Positions 52,387-61,056 of a DNA stretch of 64,000 nucleotides are shown here, piece after piece. The DNA comes from Caldifarciminota bacterium SM23_42. Its GTDB lineage: Bacteria; Hydrothermota; Tepidihabitantia; SM23-42. Under the pieces are notes generated by a model, which saw only the letters and a program-made list of their open reading frames with translations, searched no databases and was not told the DNA's origin. How positions within the stretch are numbered: position 1 is the stretch's first letter; each line of letters opens with the position of its first letter. The stretch covers positions 129,867 to 193,866 of the forward strand of contig LJUJ01000002.1 in NCBI GenBank assembly GCA_001303785.1, read 5' to 3'. The translations under genes were made by a program, and so were the position numbers.

Positions 52387-53177
52387 ATAGAGCTGAACTA
52401 GAAGGATTATGCTTGAGTGGTGCACATAGCCGTGTGGAGGTTGTCAGCACCAATCAGTTCGCCATCTTCTTACACCTCGATTCAAAAAAGCCGATCCGGA
52501 TTCGCCATGAGATTGAGAATATCCGCATTAAGGACCATTTCGTCACGATCGGTCAGCAGTATCGATTGCATGTTGTTGAACATCTATTCTCGGCTTTGTA
52601 CGGCATGCATTTATTCAACGTCAGAATAGATGTCTACGGCGATGAGGTGCCTTTTTTTGATGGGTCGAGTTTGGAGTTTTTGGGTTCTCTGGAAGTATTG
52701 GAGAAGGAAATTTCTGCCCAGCCTATAAGTTTACGCCGAACGATTACGGTCAAGGAGGACAACGGATTTATCTGCTTTTGGCCTCTTGAAGGTGATGAAC
52801 TGATTGTGGATATGGAGTTGAAGCATTCTTACATTGGTGCCCAAAGGATGGCCGTGTCGCTTAGTCCAGAAACATACAAGAAGGAAATTGCCCCGGCACG
52901 GACTTTTGTTTTTACTGATGAAAACGATCCACGTTTGAGGAACCTGCCGCCCTACGGTATCGGGGTCACGGGTAAAAGGGTATACTCGGCTACACCCCTA
53001 CGTTTCACCAACGAACCCGTACGACACAAGTTGTTGGATCTATTGGGTGATTTGTATGTCTTGCGTCGACCGTTGTTGGGCAAGATAGTCGCGCACAATA
53101 CATCACATCATCTGAATTTACGTTTCGTAAAGGAAGTACGCTCTCTAGTTAACTGCCAGAACGACTTCAGAAAGTAG
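52383..53177 (+). CDS. lpxC: UDP-3-O-acyl-GlcNAc deacetylase LpxC
   Basis: The 264-residue protein is LpxC, the committed step of lipid A synthesis. The zinc site is complete: VVEHLFSAL near residue 62 (with catalytic Glu), and RHKLLDLLGDL near 219 (His and Asp ligands). The general acid His lies in HHLN near 244. It is about 40 residues shorter than typical LpxC, and the N-terminal GLHSG loop reads LCLSGAHS. The GTG start overlaps the lpxD stop. Confidence 0.92.
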   Translation: MNRAELEGLCLSGAHSRVEVVSTNQFAIFLHLDSKKPIRIRHEIENIRIKDHFVTIGQQYRLHVVEHLFSALYGMHLFNVRIDVYGDEVPFFDGSSLEFLGSLEVLEKEISAQPISLRRTITVKEDNGFICFWPLEGDELIVDMELKHSYIGAQRMAVSLSPETYKKEIAPARTFVFTDENDPRLRNLPPYGIGVTGKRVYSATPLRFTNEPVRHKLLDLLGDLYVLRRPLLGKIVAHNTSHHLNLRFVKEVRSLVNCQNDFRK

Positions 53178-53341
53178 AACGAAACCGAGAAAACATGGTG
53201 GTTGGTGTCGGTTCTGCCGCTTGGTCAGGTGCTATTGAGAGCTAATATTGGACAGCCACGTGATCGGCACAATCGTAAATATCGAAATGGTATGTTTTTT
53301 TTAAGCGATCTGCAGCCCAGCCAAGTAATGGACGTGAATAC

Positions 53342-53824
53342 TCATAGCTTGTAGCCTATTTTTCTGAGAAACTCATAGCGTTCCTTGCGTGCGGATTCAT
53401 CCTCGATTCCCTTTGGTGCGAATCCATCAATTACTCCGAGCACACCTCTACCTTGTTCGTCTTCAGCCACCAGAATCTCAACGGGATTCGCAGTAGCACA
53501 GAATATGTTTACGATCTCAGGACATGATTTGATTGCACCTAGGACATTGATCGGATAGGCATTCTTCATGAATATGATGAAGAAGTGTCCAGCTCCAACT
53601 GCCACGGCCTGAGTTTTTGCCATGTCGGTCAATTCATGGTCATTCCCCTCGTAGCGCACCAGACATTCACTCGATGCTTCGCAAAAGGCGACGCCGAACT
53701 TGACCTGCGCCGAGGCATTAACCATTGTCTCATAGAGATCTTCGGCAGTCTTTATGAAATGTGTATGTCCGCATATGAGGTTGATACCTTCGGGTACTTG
53801 GATCTTAATTTTCTTTATTTCCAT
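53342..53824 (-). CDS. Adenosine-specific kinase family protein
   Basis: The 160-residue protein matches the DUF355/adenosine-specific kinase family known from archaea and anaerobic bacteria. Features are NLICGHTHFIKTAEDLYE near residue 14, FGVAFCEASSECLVRYEGND near 44 and GAGHFFIIFMKNAYPINVL near 77. The Pyrobaculum homologue binds adenosine and AMP. I start it at the ATG at 53824, where GGGGAGG lies upstream. It lies 72 nt after era on the same strand. Confidence 0.88.
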   Translation of the reverse strand: MEIKKIKIQVPEGINLICGHTHFIKTAEDLYETMVNASAQVKFGVAFCEASSECLVRYEGNDHELTDMAKTQAVAVGAGHFFIIFMKNAYPINVLGAIKSCPEIVNIFCATANPVEILVAEDEQGRGVLGVIDGFAPKGIEDESARKERYEFLRKIGYKL

Positions 53825-53896
53825 GAAACCTCCCCAATGAAACGGTTGGCTGTCTGCTCTAAATCGCAACGCTTTGCGGCCCAGGGCATGCCGCGC

Positions 53897-54763
53897 TCAA
53901 TAGCCTAATTCCTTTAAGAACTTCTTATTTTTTCTCCATTTCTCCTTGACCTTGACCCACAATTCCAAGAATACCGGTTTGTCCAAGAAATCTTCGATCT
54001 CTCGCCTTGCCTTTTCACCGACTTTCTTAAGAGCAGCGCCTTGTCGGCCGATCAATATTGCCTTTTGAGATTTTCTCTCAACGTAGATAACGGCGCGAAT
54101 ATAATCTTTACCTTTCTCACGCTCTTTGAATTCATCGATGATGACACAGCTCGCATAGGGGATCTCTTTCTTGAAGGTCTCAAAGATCTTCTCTCTAATG
54201 AAGTCGGCAACAAAAAAACGCTGGGGTGCGTCTGATACGTCTTCTTTTGGGTAAAGAAAATCACTTTCGGGAAGGCATTTGAAGATTACTTCTTTCAGGG
54301 CTTCGACACCCTCACCGCTCAGCGCTGAGATCGGCACGATTTCGCTGATTTCTGTACTTCTTAGGCGGTCGATCAAGGGCAGGAGCTCGGATTTCGCAAC
54401 CAGGTCAATTTTGTTAATGGCAATTATCTTAGGAACTGTCTTGGCAAGCCTCATGAATTCCTTGTATATATGGTTGTACTTAAACCAAGGGTCGATCATC
54501 CATACTACACAATCAGCATCCATGATTGCTTTTCTTATTTGCTTAACCATTAGTTCTTGAAGTTCGTATTCGGGCTGTATCATGCCCGGCGTGTCTATGA
54601 AACACGCTTGATGGTCACCTTCGCTGAGAATTCCGAGAATACGACTTCTTGTGGTCTGGGGCTTCTGTGTTACTGCAGAGATTTTCGTTCCTAGAATAAG
54701 GTTGAGTAAGGTCGATTTGCCGACATTCGGTTTACCGATGATGGCAACGTAGCCGGCTTTCAT
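53897..54763 (-). CDS. era: GTPase Era
   Basis: The 288-residue protein has a GTPase domain with GKPNVGKST near residue 10, DTPGM near 56 and NKIDLV near 116. A C-terminal KH domain (around 200-288, IGRQGAALKKVGEKAR) binds the 3' end of 16S rRNA. Era is needed for small-subunit assembly. Start MKAGYVAIIG agrees with the family; the longer open frame upstream contains a hairpin and is not coding. Confidence 0.95.
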   Translation of the reverse strand: MKAGYVAIIGKPNVGKSTLLNLILGTKISAVTQKPQTTRSRILGILSEGDHQACFIDTPGMIQPEYELQELMVKQIRKAIMDADCVVWMIDPWFKYNHIYKEFMRLAKTVPKIIAINKIDLVAKSELLPLIDRLRSTEISEIVPISALSGEGVEALKEVIFKCLPESDFLYPKEDVSDAPQRFFVADFIREKIFETFKKEIPYASCVIIDEFKEREKGKDYIRAVIYVERKSQKAILIGRQGAALKKVGEKARREIEDFLDKPVFLELWVKVKEKWRKNKKFLKELGY

Positions 54764-54793
54764 GGCATTTTCATGATACGGCAGGTTCAAAGT

Positions 54794-54828
54794 TACCGCA
54801 GGAAGGGATGGATTCCCTTCCTGCGGTA
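54794..54828 (-). terminator. Terminator between the large membrane protein gene and era
   Basis: A perfect 15-bp stem (54794-54808 with 54814-54828) around a 5-nt loop lies 20 nt past the stop of the 54849 gene. The T-run is poor. Confidence 0.65.
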
Positions 54829-54848
54829 GCAACAAACCTTATCTGTTG

Positions 54849-56057
54849 TTACTTTGATCTTTTTGTACTTTTTCTTGTCCGCTTAGGCTTTCTCTTGGCG
54901 GTGGGTTTCTTTGCTTCCTTTTTCTCTATTACTTCTTCTTTCTTCGGTTCCTCGAAGATCTCCTCTTTGATTTCGAGAAGATTCTTGTCGTCCTTTTTCT
55001 TAACCAGGACTGTGAATATTACTGTATTACCTGCCCAGAATATCGCCACCCCCAGGGATTTGATAAAGAGTATGATGAAATAGTACACCACGCCCAGGAT
55101 AAAAGAGGTGATTGCTCCTGACCACGTTTCGTACGCTGGGAGATATCCTGATGGATAGAGAAGATTCGGCATACCTGTTGATTCGATATAACCGGTGATG
55201 AGATTGTGCCAGGATTCGGGGCATACCGGTGGAATCGTGATTTTAACATAGTAGGCAGCGTTGATTAGTAGATTATCCAGTTTTTCGGCCGGGACAATTA
55301 GACCAATAACATCTTGACCAAGGAAGATCGCTTTTGCCGAGAAAAAGCCGAGTAACCCGACACCAATGAGGACCACAAACATCAGGAGGAATTCGTAGAC
55401 AACAAAACGCCAGGGTTGGTCGTTGACCACAGAGAAAGATTCGAATAGTGTGTCAAATGTATCATTACCTGTCTCTCCGACAATGGAGGGTCCGATAATC
55501 AGGGACACCACGGTGACAATGACTAAATAGAGTATGAAAAGGCACACGGCAAAAGCGAGTATCGACATGACTGCAAAGAACAGCTGTCCGAAATAAGGAA
55601 CCCAGGTTATCAAGGCCAGGATAATACCCATCACGATTAGGGCGATCATGAACAACACTAATACAATTGGTGCTAGGATTGTCGCTTTACCGCTCTTCAG
55701 AGCGAACTTGATTGCTTCTTTGATTTCGTAGAACTCGTCACCCTTTAGTTGTTCATAGGTTACCTTTGATATCGCGACACCAAAAATCAGTGATACAAAA
55801 AGCCACCACAAGAATGCGACGATCCAGATGAGCCATGTGAACCAGGGCAGTCCGCTTGGATACATTGGCACGAGTCGGTATACGTCCCATACCTCTCCGA
55901 TTTCAATGCCACCGGCGATGTAAGCGAGATATGACAATATGCCATATCCTATGTATGCGATTAGAAGACCGAGAAAGGCTAACCATATCTTCTTCGCACT
56001 GAAGCCGAGTCTTCCAGCTCTGAAAACATCTTTGTAGTTAAAGTGTAGATTAGTCAC
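54849..56057 (-). CDS. Polytopic membrane protein with Lys-rich tail, 402 aa
   Basis: The protein has about seven hydrophobic helices (around residues 25-45, 65-90, 115-140, 155-180, 205-230, 310-335 and further) and a cytoplasmic tail of about 50 residues rich in Lys, Glu and Arg (for example KKEEVIEKKEAKK). No transporter or enzyme motif is recognised; the helix pattern resembles DUF4013-like proteins. The GTG start lies behind AAGGAGG. It has a perfect promoter and a terminator, so it is expressed on its own. Confidence 0.75.
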   Translation of the reverse strand: MTNLHFNYKDVFRAGRLGFSAKKIWLAFLGLLIAYIGYGILSYLAYIAGGIEIGEVWDVYRLVPMYPSGLPWFTWLIWIVAFLWWLFVSLIFGVAISKVTYEQLKGDEFYEIKEAIKFALKSGKATILAPIVLVLFMIALIVMGIILALITWVPYFGQLFFAVMSILAFAVCLFILYLVIVTVVSLIIGPSIVGETGNDTFDTLFESFSVVNDQPWRFVVYEFLLMFVVLIGVGLLGFFSAKAIFLGQDVIGLIVPAEKLDNLLINAAYYVKITIPPVCPESWHNLITGYIESTGMPNLLYPSGYLPAYETWSGAITSFILGVVYYFIILFIKSLGVAIFWAGNTVIFTVLVKKKDDKNLLEIKEEIFEEPKKEEVIEKKEAKKPTAKRKPKRTRKSTKRSK

Positions 56058-56079
56058 CTCACCTCCTTGATTTGTTTGT

Positions 56080-56107
56080 ATTATATGTATTTTGCAAACA
56101 TTGTCAA
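56080..56107 (-). promoter_or_regulatory. Promoter of the 402-aa membrane protein gene
   Basis: Minus strand TTGACA (56107-56102), 16 nt, TATAAT (56085-56080): perfect consensus. Confidence 0.8.
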
Positions 56108-56186
56108 TACCTTTAAACGAAGCAGCGGTGTATCACGAAAAAGCTGCTTACGTGAAATATAATGCATAATGAGAGGAATACAATTG

Positions 56187-56214
56187 TTGACATTTCGCAA
56201 GATTTTTGTATAAT
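56187..56214 (+). promoter_or_regulatory. tatA promoter
   Basis: TTGACA (56187-56192), 16 nt, TATAAT (56209-56214): perfect consensus, 17 nt before the ATG. AAGAGG in the short leader is a ribosome site. Confidence 0.8.
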
Positions 56215-56231
56215 TCAATTAAGAGGCAATA

Positions 56232-56429
56232 ATGAATATTGGCTGGCAAGAAATTCTACTAATCTTACTCATTGCTTTGTTATTGTTTGGGGCCAAGAAG
56301 ATTCCAGATTTGGCGCGCGGCTTGGGCAAGGGCATTAGAGAATTCAGAAAAGGCTTGAGTGAAATCGATAAACCGCTAGAGCCGGAAAAGAACGAAACGA
56401 AGGAAGAGAAGAGTACCAAGGAGGAGTAA
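56232..56429 (+). CDS. tatA: Twin-arginine translocase subunit TatA/E
   Basis: The 65-residue protein has an N-terminal transmembrane helix ([21 protein letters not shown]), the characteristic [21 protein letters not shown] hinge and amphipathic helix, and an acidic/basic tail. It forms the pore component of Tat export of folded proteins. No tatC is present in the window. It lies just before a tRNA gene and may be co-transcribed with it. Confidence 0.94.
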   Translation: MNIGWQEILLILLIALLLFGAKKIPDLARGLGKGIREFRKGLSEIDKPLEPEKNETKEEKSTKEE

Positions 56430-56466
56430 GTTTCCTCTTGGTGTTCCCCATTGAGACAGCTGACAT

Positions 56467-56555
56467 GGAGAGGTGTCCGAGCGGCCCAAGGAGCACGACT
56501 GGAAATCGTGTATCCGCCGGAAGGCGGATCGCGGGTTCAAATCCCGCCCTCTCCG
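56467..56555 (+). tRNA. tRNA-Ser (anticodon GGA)
   Basis: A 7-bp acceptor stem (GGAGAGG with CCTCTCC), an anticodon stem CACGA/TCGTG with anticodon GGA at 56501-56503, a long variable arm (TCCGCC/GGCGGA) and a T arm GCGGG-TTCAAAT-CCCGC define a class II serine tRNA. The discriminator base is G, as usual for Ser. The CCA end is not encoded. Confidence 0.96.
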
Positions 56556-56589
56556 GAGCAATGCGTGAGTAAGGGGAGAAAGGAGAGAC

Positions 56590-57318
56590 ATGTATTATAA
56601 TGGTACAAAGGTCTTTTTGATATCATTCTTAGTGTCTTTGTTCACCGCTGCAATTGTCTGTGTGCTTTTTATCTTTGTGCTTCCTTTTGCCAGAGGCGGT
56701 GCCGATAAGGTGGTGCCCGATCTCATTGGCTCAAATCAGGAGCAGGCTCGCGTTATCGCAGAATCGCGCGATTTATTGCTTGTCGTGGGTGGCGAGGAGG
56801 AGAACGACGAAGTACCTCCCCAACTCGTCTTTCGCCAGACACCATTACCGGGCTCGGTCGTCAGGAGTAAATCTACCATCACGGTATTCGTATCCAAGGG
56901 TTCAAGCCAGATTATGGTACCAGACATGCAGGGTTTGGGTCTGAGTGAAGCCACGGTGCAGATGAGTGAGTTGGGGTTGAAAATTGGCGATGTGAAGAGT
57001 GAAGAAAATGCTCAGGTGGAGAAGGATAAGATTATTTCCACGATTCCTGAGGCTGGGGTAAAAGTGAAGCGTGGAGAATCGATTACCGTCGTGCTCAGCC
57101 GTGGTGTTGAGACGGTTGCGGTGCCAAGGTTGATTGGCAAGTCTTTTTCATCCGCAAAACGTATCATCGAAAATGCCGGTTTTGTAGTCGGCAGCGTTCG
57201 GTACGAAGTGAGCACCGAGTTCAATGTCGGCATAGTTATGCGGCAAAATCCTTCATCAGGGAGAGAGGCGAAGAAAGGATCAGCGATCGACGTGGTCGTC
57301 GCGACGGTTCTTGAATGA
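56590..57318 (+). CDS. PASTA-domain membrane protein, first copy
   Basis: The 242-residue protein has a single N-terminal transmembrane helix (about residues 8-32) and then three PASTA domains (starting near residues 41, 112 and 178; markers VVPDLIGSNQEQA, MVPDMQGLGLSEA and AVPRLIGKSFSSA). PASTA domains normally recognise peptidoglycan and are attached to Ser/Thr kinases or penicillin-binding proteins. Here they stand alone, with only a short cytoplasmic N-terminus. GGAGAAAGGAGAG precedes the ATG. It overlaps the second copy by 4 nt. Confidence 0.88.
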   Translation: MYYNGTKVFLISFLVSLFTAAIVCVLFIFVLPFARGGADKVVPDLIGSNQEQARVIAESRDLLLVVGGEEENDEVPPQLVFRQTPLPGSVVRSKSTITVFVSKGSSQIMVPDMQGLGLSEATVQMSELGLKIGDVKSEENAQVEKDKIISTIPEAGVKVKRGESITVVLSRGVETVAVPRLIGKSFSSAKRIIENAGFVVGSVRYEVSTEFNVGIVMRQNPSSGREAKKGSAIDVVVATVLE

Positions 57319-58019
57319 GAAGAACTCTCATTTACTCGGGCATCATCCTTGCCTTTTTTGTAGTTGGTATTCTCGCTGCGAATTTCCTTATCATGCCGCT
57401 GTTGGTCGGTCGTGGAGAGGAAGTTGTAGTACCGAATGTTTGTGATCTGGTCTTAGAAGCGGCAATCCAAGAACTTAACACTGCTGAACTACAGGGCGTC
57501 GTTGTAGAACGGAGATTCGACCGCATTATTGAGGAAGGGCACGTGATTGTGCAGGAGCCGCTTCCTGATGCACACGTGAAAAAAGGAAGGATCATAAACC
57601 TCACCGTCAGCCTGGGGCCTGAGACAATAAATGTTCCATATCTTTCAGGCGTAAATTACGAACAAGGTGTCTTAATCATTAACAATATCGGACTGGTGGT
57701 AGCGAAGGTTGATTCAGTCTTTTCGGATTCTGTCGGGGCTGGAAGAATCATCGGTACAGTGCCCGAAGCCGGAACCGATGCGAAACGAGGGGATGGTGTC
57801 AGATTGATATTGAGCAAGGGCATAATACATAGAATGCCCAGCCTGGTGGGCACGCAGTTGAGCCAGGCGCAGGTCCTCTTGGAGAGAATGGGGTTGGTCA
57901 TCGGTGGCGTTGAGGAGGTTCAGGGGAGTGGCCGAAAAGGAACGATTATCGTTCAGAATCCCGAGCCTGATCGTATTGTGAATCGCGGAGATACCGTCAC
58001 CGTGATGGTGATTAAGTGA
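57315..58019 (+). CDS. PASTA-domain membrane protein, second copy
   Basis: The 234-residue protein repeats the layout of its neighbour: an N-terminal helix (about residues 6-28) and three PASTA domains (VVPNVCDLVLEAA near 39, NVPYLSGVNYEQG near 100 and RMPSLVGTQLSQA near 173). Similarity between the copies is moderate, so the duplication is old. Both are in an operon with rpe and ffh; overlaps of 4 nt on each side suggest obligatory co-translation. Confidence 0.88.
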   Translation: MRRTLIYSGIILAFFVVGILAANFLIMPLLVGRGEEVVVPNVCDLVLEAAIQELNTAELQGVVVERRFDRIIEEGHVIVQEPLPDAHVKKGRIINLTVSLGPETINVPYLSGVNYEQGVLIINNIGLVVAKVDSVFSDSVGAGRIIGTVPEAGTDAKRGDGVRLILSKGIIHRMPSLVGTQLSQAQVLLERMGLVIGGVEEVQGSGRKGTIIVQNPEPDRIVNRGDTVTVMVIK

Positions 58020-58666
58020 AGGTTGCTCCCTCAATAATCGCTGCCAAATTCACCGATTACCAAGAAGAAATAGTCAGAGTTGAAAAAGCAGGTGCGGACC
58101 TGCTACACCTGGATGTTATGGATGGCGTGTTTGTCCCCAATATCACATTTGGACCGATGATCGTTGAGGCGATAAATGAGATAAGTACCATTGACCTCGA
58201 TGCCCATCTAATGATTGCAAAACCAGAGAACTATCTGAAGCAATTCATTGATGCAGGCCTTGACTGGATATCTTTCCATTGCGAGGCAACGAAAAAAACC
58301 GATGAATGCATCAGATACATACAAGAACGAGGGGTGAAGGCAGGCTTGGCCATAAACCCGCCCACATCATTTGATCGAATCAAAGAATATGTCGAAAAGC
58401 TTGACTATCTTCTGATCATGACCGTTAATCCGGGATTTTATGGTCAGCAGTTTATTGCCGATGTGCTATCGAAGATTGAGGAAGCCAAAGATTGGATGAC
58501 AAAGCACAAGTTGCGTTGTTTGATTGAAGTGGATGGGGGCATCAATGCCACAAATGCTGCCTTGGTGTGCCAGGCTGGTGCCGATATTGTTGTTGCCGGC
58601 GCCGGCATTTTCAAGTCCAGCGATTACAGGAAAGCAGTCGAGGAGTTGAGATGTTCGAAGGCCTGA
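58016..58666 (+). CDS. rpe: Ribulose-phosphate 3-epimerase
   Basis: The 216-residue TIM-barrel protein has the Rpe signature HLDVMDGVFVPNITFG near residue 32, the metal-ligand HLM in DAHLMI near 64, MTVNPGFYGQQF near 138 and EVDGGINATNA near 173. It interconverts ribulose-5-phosphate and xylulose-5-phosphate. The GTG start overlaps the PASTA gene, and its end overlaps ffh by 16 nt. Confidence 0.94.
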   Translation: MKVAPSIIAAKFTDYQEEIVRVEKAGADLLHLDVMDGVFVPNITFGPMIVEAINEISTIDLDAHLMIAKPENYLKQFIDAGLDWISFHCEATKKTDECIRYIQERGVKAGLAINPPTSFDRIKEYVEKLDYLLIMTVNPGFYGQQFIADVLSKIEEAKDWMTKHKLRCLIEVDGGINATNAALVCQAGADIVVAGAGIFKSSDYRKAVEELRCSKA

Positions 58667-59946
58667 TAGATAGGTTTGAACTCGTTAAAAGAAAGATATT
58701 AGGTTATGGAAGAATCACCGGCCAGGAGCTTGAAAGTATATATAAGGATATCCGGCTCTCGCTTCTTGAAGCAGACGTCAACTATAAAGTCGTCAGAGAT
58801 TTTATCGCTGAACTCGGGGAGAAAACAAAGGATCTTGAGTTGTCGAAAAGCCTTAAGCCAGGTGACTTGGTCATCAAAGCGGTATATGAAGAACTCGTGG
58901 AACTGCTGGGCAAGACGACAAGGCACATTGAATTCAAGAAAGAAGGGCCGACCGTGCTCAGTCTGATCGGTTTGCAGGGGGTCGGCAAGACAACGACCGC
59001 GGCAAAACTCGCAATAAAGTACCGTGGGAGGAAACCATTACTCGTGCCTGCCGACGCAAAACGCCCAGCGGCAGCTAAGCAGTTAGCACTGTTGGCTGGT
59101 AAGGCGAATATTCCAGTGGTTCCACTCGAGAAGAATAGTGCTGTTCAGACCGTGAGGAAAGCCGCCGAGTCCGCGCATGAGAAGGGTTACGGCGTTATCA
59201 TCTTAGATACTGCGGGTCGTTTGCATATTGACGAATCGCTTGTCCAAGAGCTGGTGGATATTCACCAGGCACTGTTGCCCGATTATCGGCTTCTGGTGGC
59301 CGACGGTATGAGTGGTCAGGACGCGGTTAAACAAGCCAGTCTGTTCAAAGAAAAAATCGGTTTGGAGGGTGCGATATTGACGAAAATGGACGGCGATGCA
59401 CGGGGGGGCGCGGCACTATCCATCACGCGAGTGGCTGACGTGCCAGTCTACTTTGTCGGCACAAGTGAGAACCTGGACGGATTGGAGGAATTCCATCCAG
59501 ACCGCGCGGCCCAGCGGATACTGGGCATGGGTGATGTATTGAGCCTGGTGGAAAAGGTGAAGACGGTTGAGACTGAGATCGATCAGGAAAAGATGCGTAA
59601 GAAAGTATTGAAAGGTGAATTGAACCTTGATGACTTTCTTGAACAGCTGAGTGCGGTTAAGAAGTTGGGTCCGCTTTCCAAAATAGCCGCGATGATGCCT
59701 GGGGTCAAGGAGAGCGATGTGGACGAGAAGCAATTCAAAAAGATGGAGGCGATGATTACCTCAATGACTCAGCGAGAAAGAGTCCATCCTGAGATTATCG
59801 ACGGCTCTCGAAAGAGAAGGATCGCTGCGGGGAGTGGCACAACCGTGGCCGATGTGAACCGTATGCTCAAAGAATTTTCCTACGCGCGGGATATGCTTAA
59901 GAAATTCGGCAAGGGTATGCCTACGAAGTCACCTTTCAAGATATAA
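58651..59946 (+). CDS. ffh: Signal recognition particle protein Ffh
   Basis: The 431-residue protein has the NG GTPase domain and the M domain. G1 is LQGVGKTTTAAKLA near residue 107, G3 DTAGR near 188, and TKMDGDARGG near 246. G2 reads VPADAKRPAA, slightly off from the usual DTYRPAA. The M domain begins near 327. I start at MFEGLIDRF, the usual Ffh beginning; the longer open frame runs inside rpe. It binds 4.5S RNA and signal sequences. Confidence 0.96.
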   Translation: MFEGLIDRFELVKRKILGYGRITGQELESIYKDIRLSLLEADVNYKVVRDFIAELGEKTKDLELSKSLKPGDLVIKAVYEELVELLGKTTRHIEFKKEGPTVLSLIGLQGVGKTTTAAKLAIKYRGRKPLLVPADAKRPAAAKQLALLAGKANIPVVPLEKNSAVQTVRKAAESAHEKGYGVIILDTAGRLHIDESLVQELVDIHQALLPDYRLLVADGMSGQDAVKQASLFKEKIGLEGAILTKMDGDARGGAALSITRVADVPVYFVGTSENLDGLEEFHPDRAAQRILGMGDVLSLVEKVKTVETEIDQEKMRKKVLKGELNLDDFLEQLSAVKKLGPLSKIAAMMPGVKESDVDEKQFKKMEAMITSMTQRERVHPEIIDGSRKRRIAAGSGTTVADVNRMLKEFSYARDMLKKFGKGMPTKSPFKI

Positions 59947-59947
59947 G

Positions 59948-59974
59948 AAAAAGGGGAGCATCGCTCCCCTTTTT
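59948..59974 (+). terminator. Terminator of the PASTA-rpe-ffh operon
   Basis: A 12-bp stem (AAAAAGGGGAGC with GCTCCCCTTTTT) with a 3-nt loop runs into a T-run, a strong intrinsic terminator. Confidence 0.9.
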
Positions 59975-59998
59975 TGTTCTTGAATTGAGACGCGTGGA

Positions 59999-60823
59999 TT
60001 ATTGACTGATCATGTAAGGTAGTAGCCATCCGTTAAAGTCATACGGACCTTCGGATGTGTAGAGTGTAGAGTGAGGCATCAGGTCGAATATCGCAAAGCG
60101 CGGTATTGCCACCAGTTGCGCGTTCCATGTTCCGATATATACGCCTTCTCCCAAGTTTGTAAATGGAAGTCTGACCGGCAGAATTCCAAGAAATGTATGG
60201 AGAAAGGCATGGCCGTCAGCGACGTTTGTGTAGAGAGTGATTTCGACCGGTTCTCCAGATTGGAATGTTATGAGATTTTCGACATCAAAGTAGGTATTGA
60301 GTGGATCGATAATCCAGAGATCTGGGTGACCTGAAGAGCTGATATGCACGCTGTCGATGCTCACCGTGCTAGTCGGGTTCGAAACACCATAGGCGAGTGA
60401 AATTGTGTGTAGTTCCCACCCACGGTAATCATCGTCTTCGGTGCCTGTACGCAGGAATGTGGCACGCAATTCGGCAGTTTCTGAGAGTGTTTTGCTCCAA
60501 TCAATCCAGGGTATCGAGTCGGTCTTCAGTATCCTCAGGTAACCGTCATTATCCCGGCTCCAGGAAACCCAGGCTGAATCTTCGGCGATATTGATTTCGA
60601 TTATTGGCTCACTATGAGTCTGTGGTCCGCGCCACCAGATGATGGTGGTATCTCGACTCAAGGAGTATTCCCCTGATGCAGAATCGCCTTCAGTCCCCGT
60701 ATTGAAATAGACTGTATCCGCCTCAATGAGACCCCTTATTGCGTCTTCGTCTGTTTCTTTTGCGCATTGGCCGACAACGACTGCCAAGGCAAGAATCGCT
60801 AAAAACAACAGTTTTCGCTTCAT
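59999..60823 (-). CDS. Lipoprotein of unknown function, 274 aa
   Basis: A lipoprotein signal (VVVGQC, Cys near residue 20) is followed by a 250-residue soluble region with no recognised family. It begins ETDEDAIRGLIEADTVYFN, which resembles the start of a nuclear-transport-factor-2-like or lipocalin-like domain. Trp is frequent (for example IIWWRGPQ, WVSWSR, WIDWSK), and the C-terminal half looks beta-rich. It is monocistronic with a perfect promoter and GGAG. Confidence 0.72.
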   Translation of the reverse strand: MKRKLLFLAILALAVVVGQCAKETDEDAIRGLIEADTVYFNTGTEGDSASGEYSLSRDTTIIWWRGPQTHSEPIIEINIAEDSAWVSWSRDNDGYLRILKTDSIPWIDWSKTLSETAELRATFLRTGTEDDDYRGWELHTISLAYGVSNPTSTVSIDSVHISSSGHPDLWIIDPLNTYFDVENLITFQSGEPVEITLYTNVADGHAFLHTFLGILPVRLPFTNLGEGVYIGTWNAQLVAIPRFAIFDLMPHSTLYTSEGPYDFNGWLLPYMISQ

Positions 60824-60849
60824 ATTATCTCCTTTCTAAACTTAAGTCT

Positions 60850-60877
60850 ATTATAATTGCATTTCCATATTTGTCAA
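60850..60877 (-). promoter_or_regulatory. Promoter of the 274-aa lipoprotein gene
   Basis: Minus strand TTGACA (60877-60872), 16 nt, TATAAT (60855-60850): perfect consensus. Confidence 0.8.
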
Positions 60878-60886
60878 CCCCCAAAT

Positions 60887-61043
60887 CAGATTATCAGGAT
60901 AGCAGGGTATCAGCAGGGAGGACATTCGGATATCAGCATATCAGGGGACACCTGACACTATACGCCGTACGCATTACGCTTCACGACCTCCAGATCTTCT
61001 GATACGCTGGTATCCTTCATCCTGATCAGCTGATCTCCTGATG
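60887..61043. repeat. Imperfect inverted/word repeat region
   Basis: The words TATCAG/ATCAGG occur repeatedly in the left part and their complements (CTGATA, CCTGATCAG, CTCCTGATG) in the right part, giving an imperfect inverted repeat of about 155 bp. The middle (TACGCCGTACGCATTACG) shares TACGCATTACG with 19048-19058. No gene is visible. Confidence 0.5.
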
Positions 61044-61056
61044 TGTTTCTCTGCCC

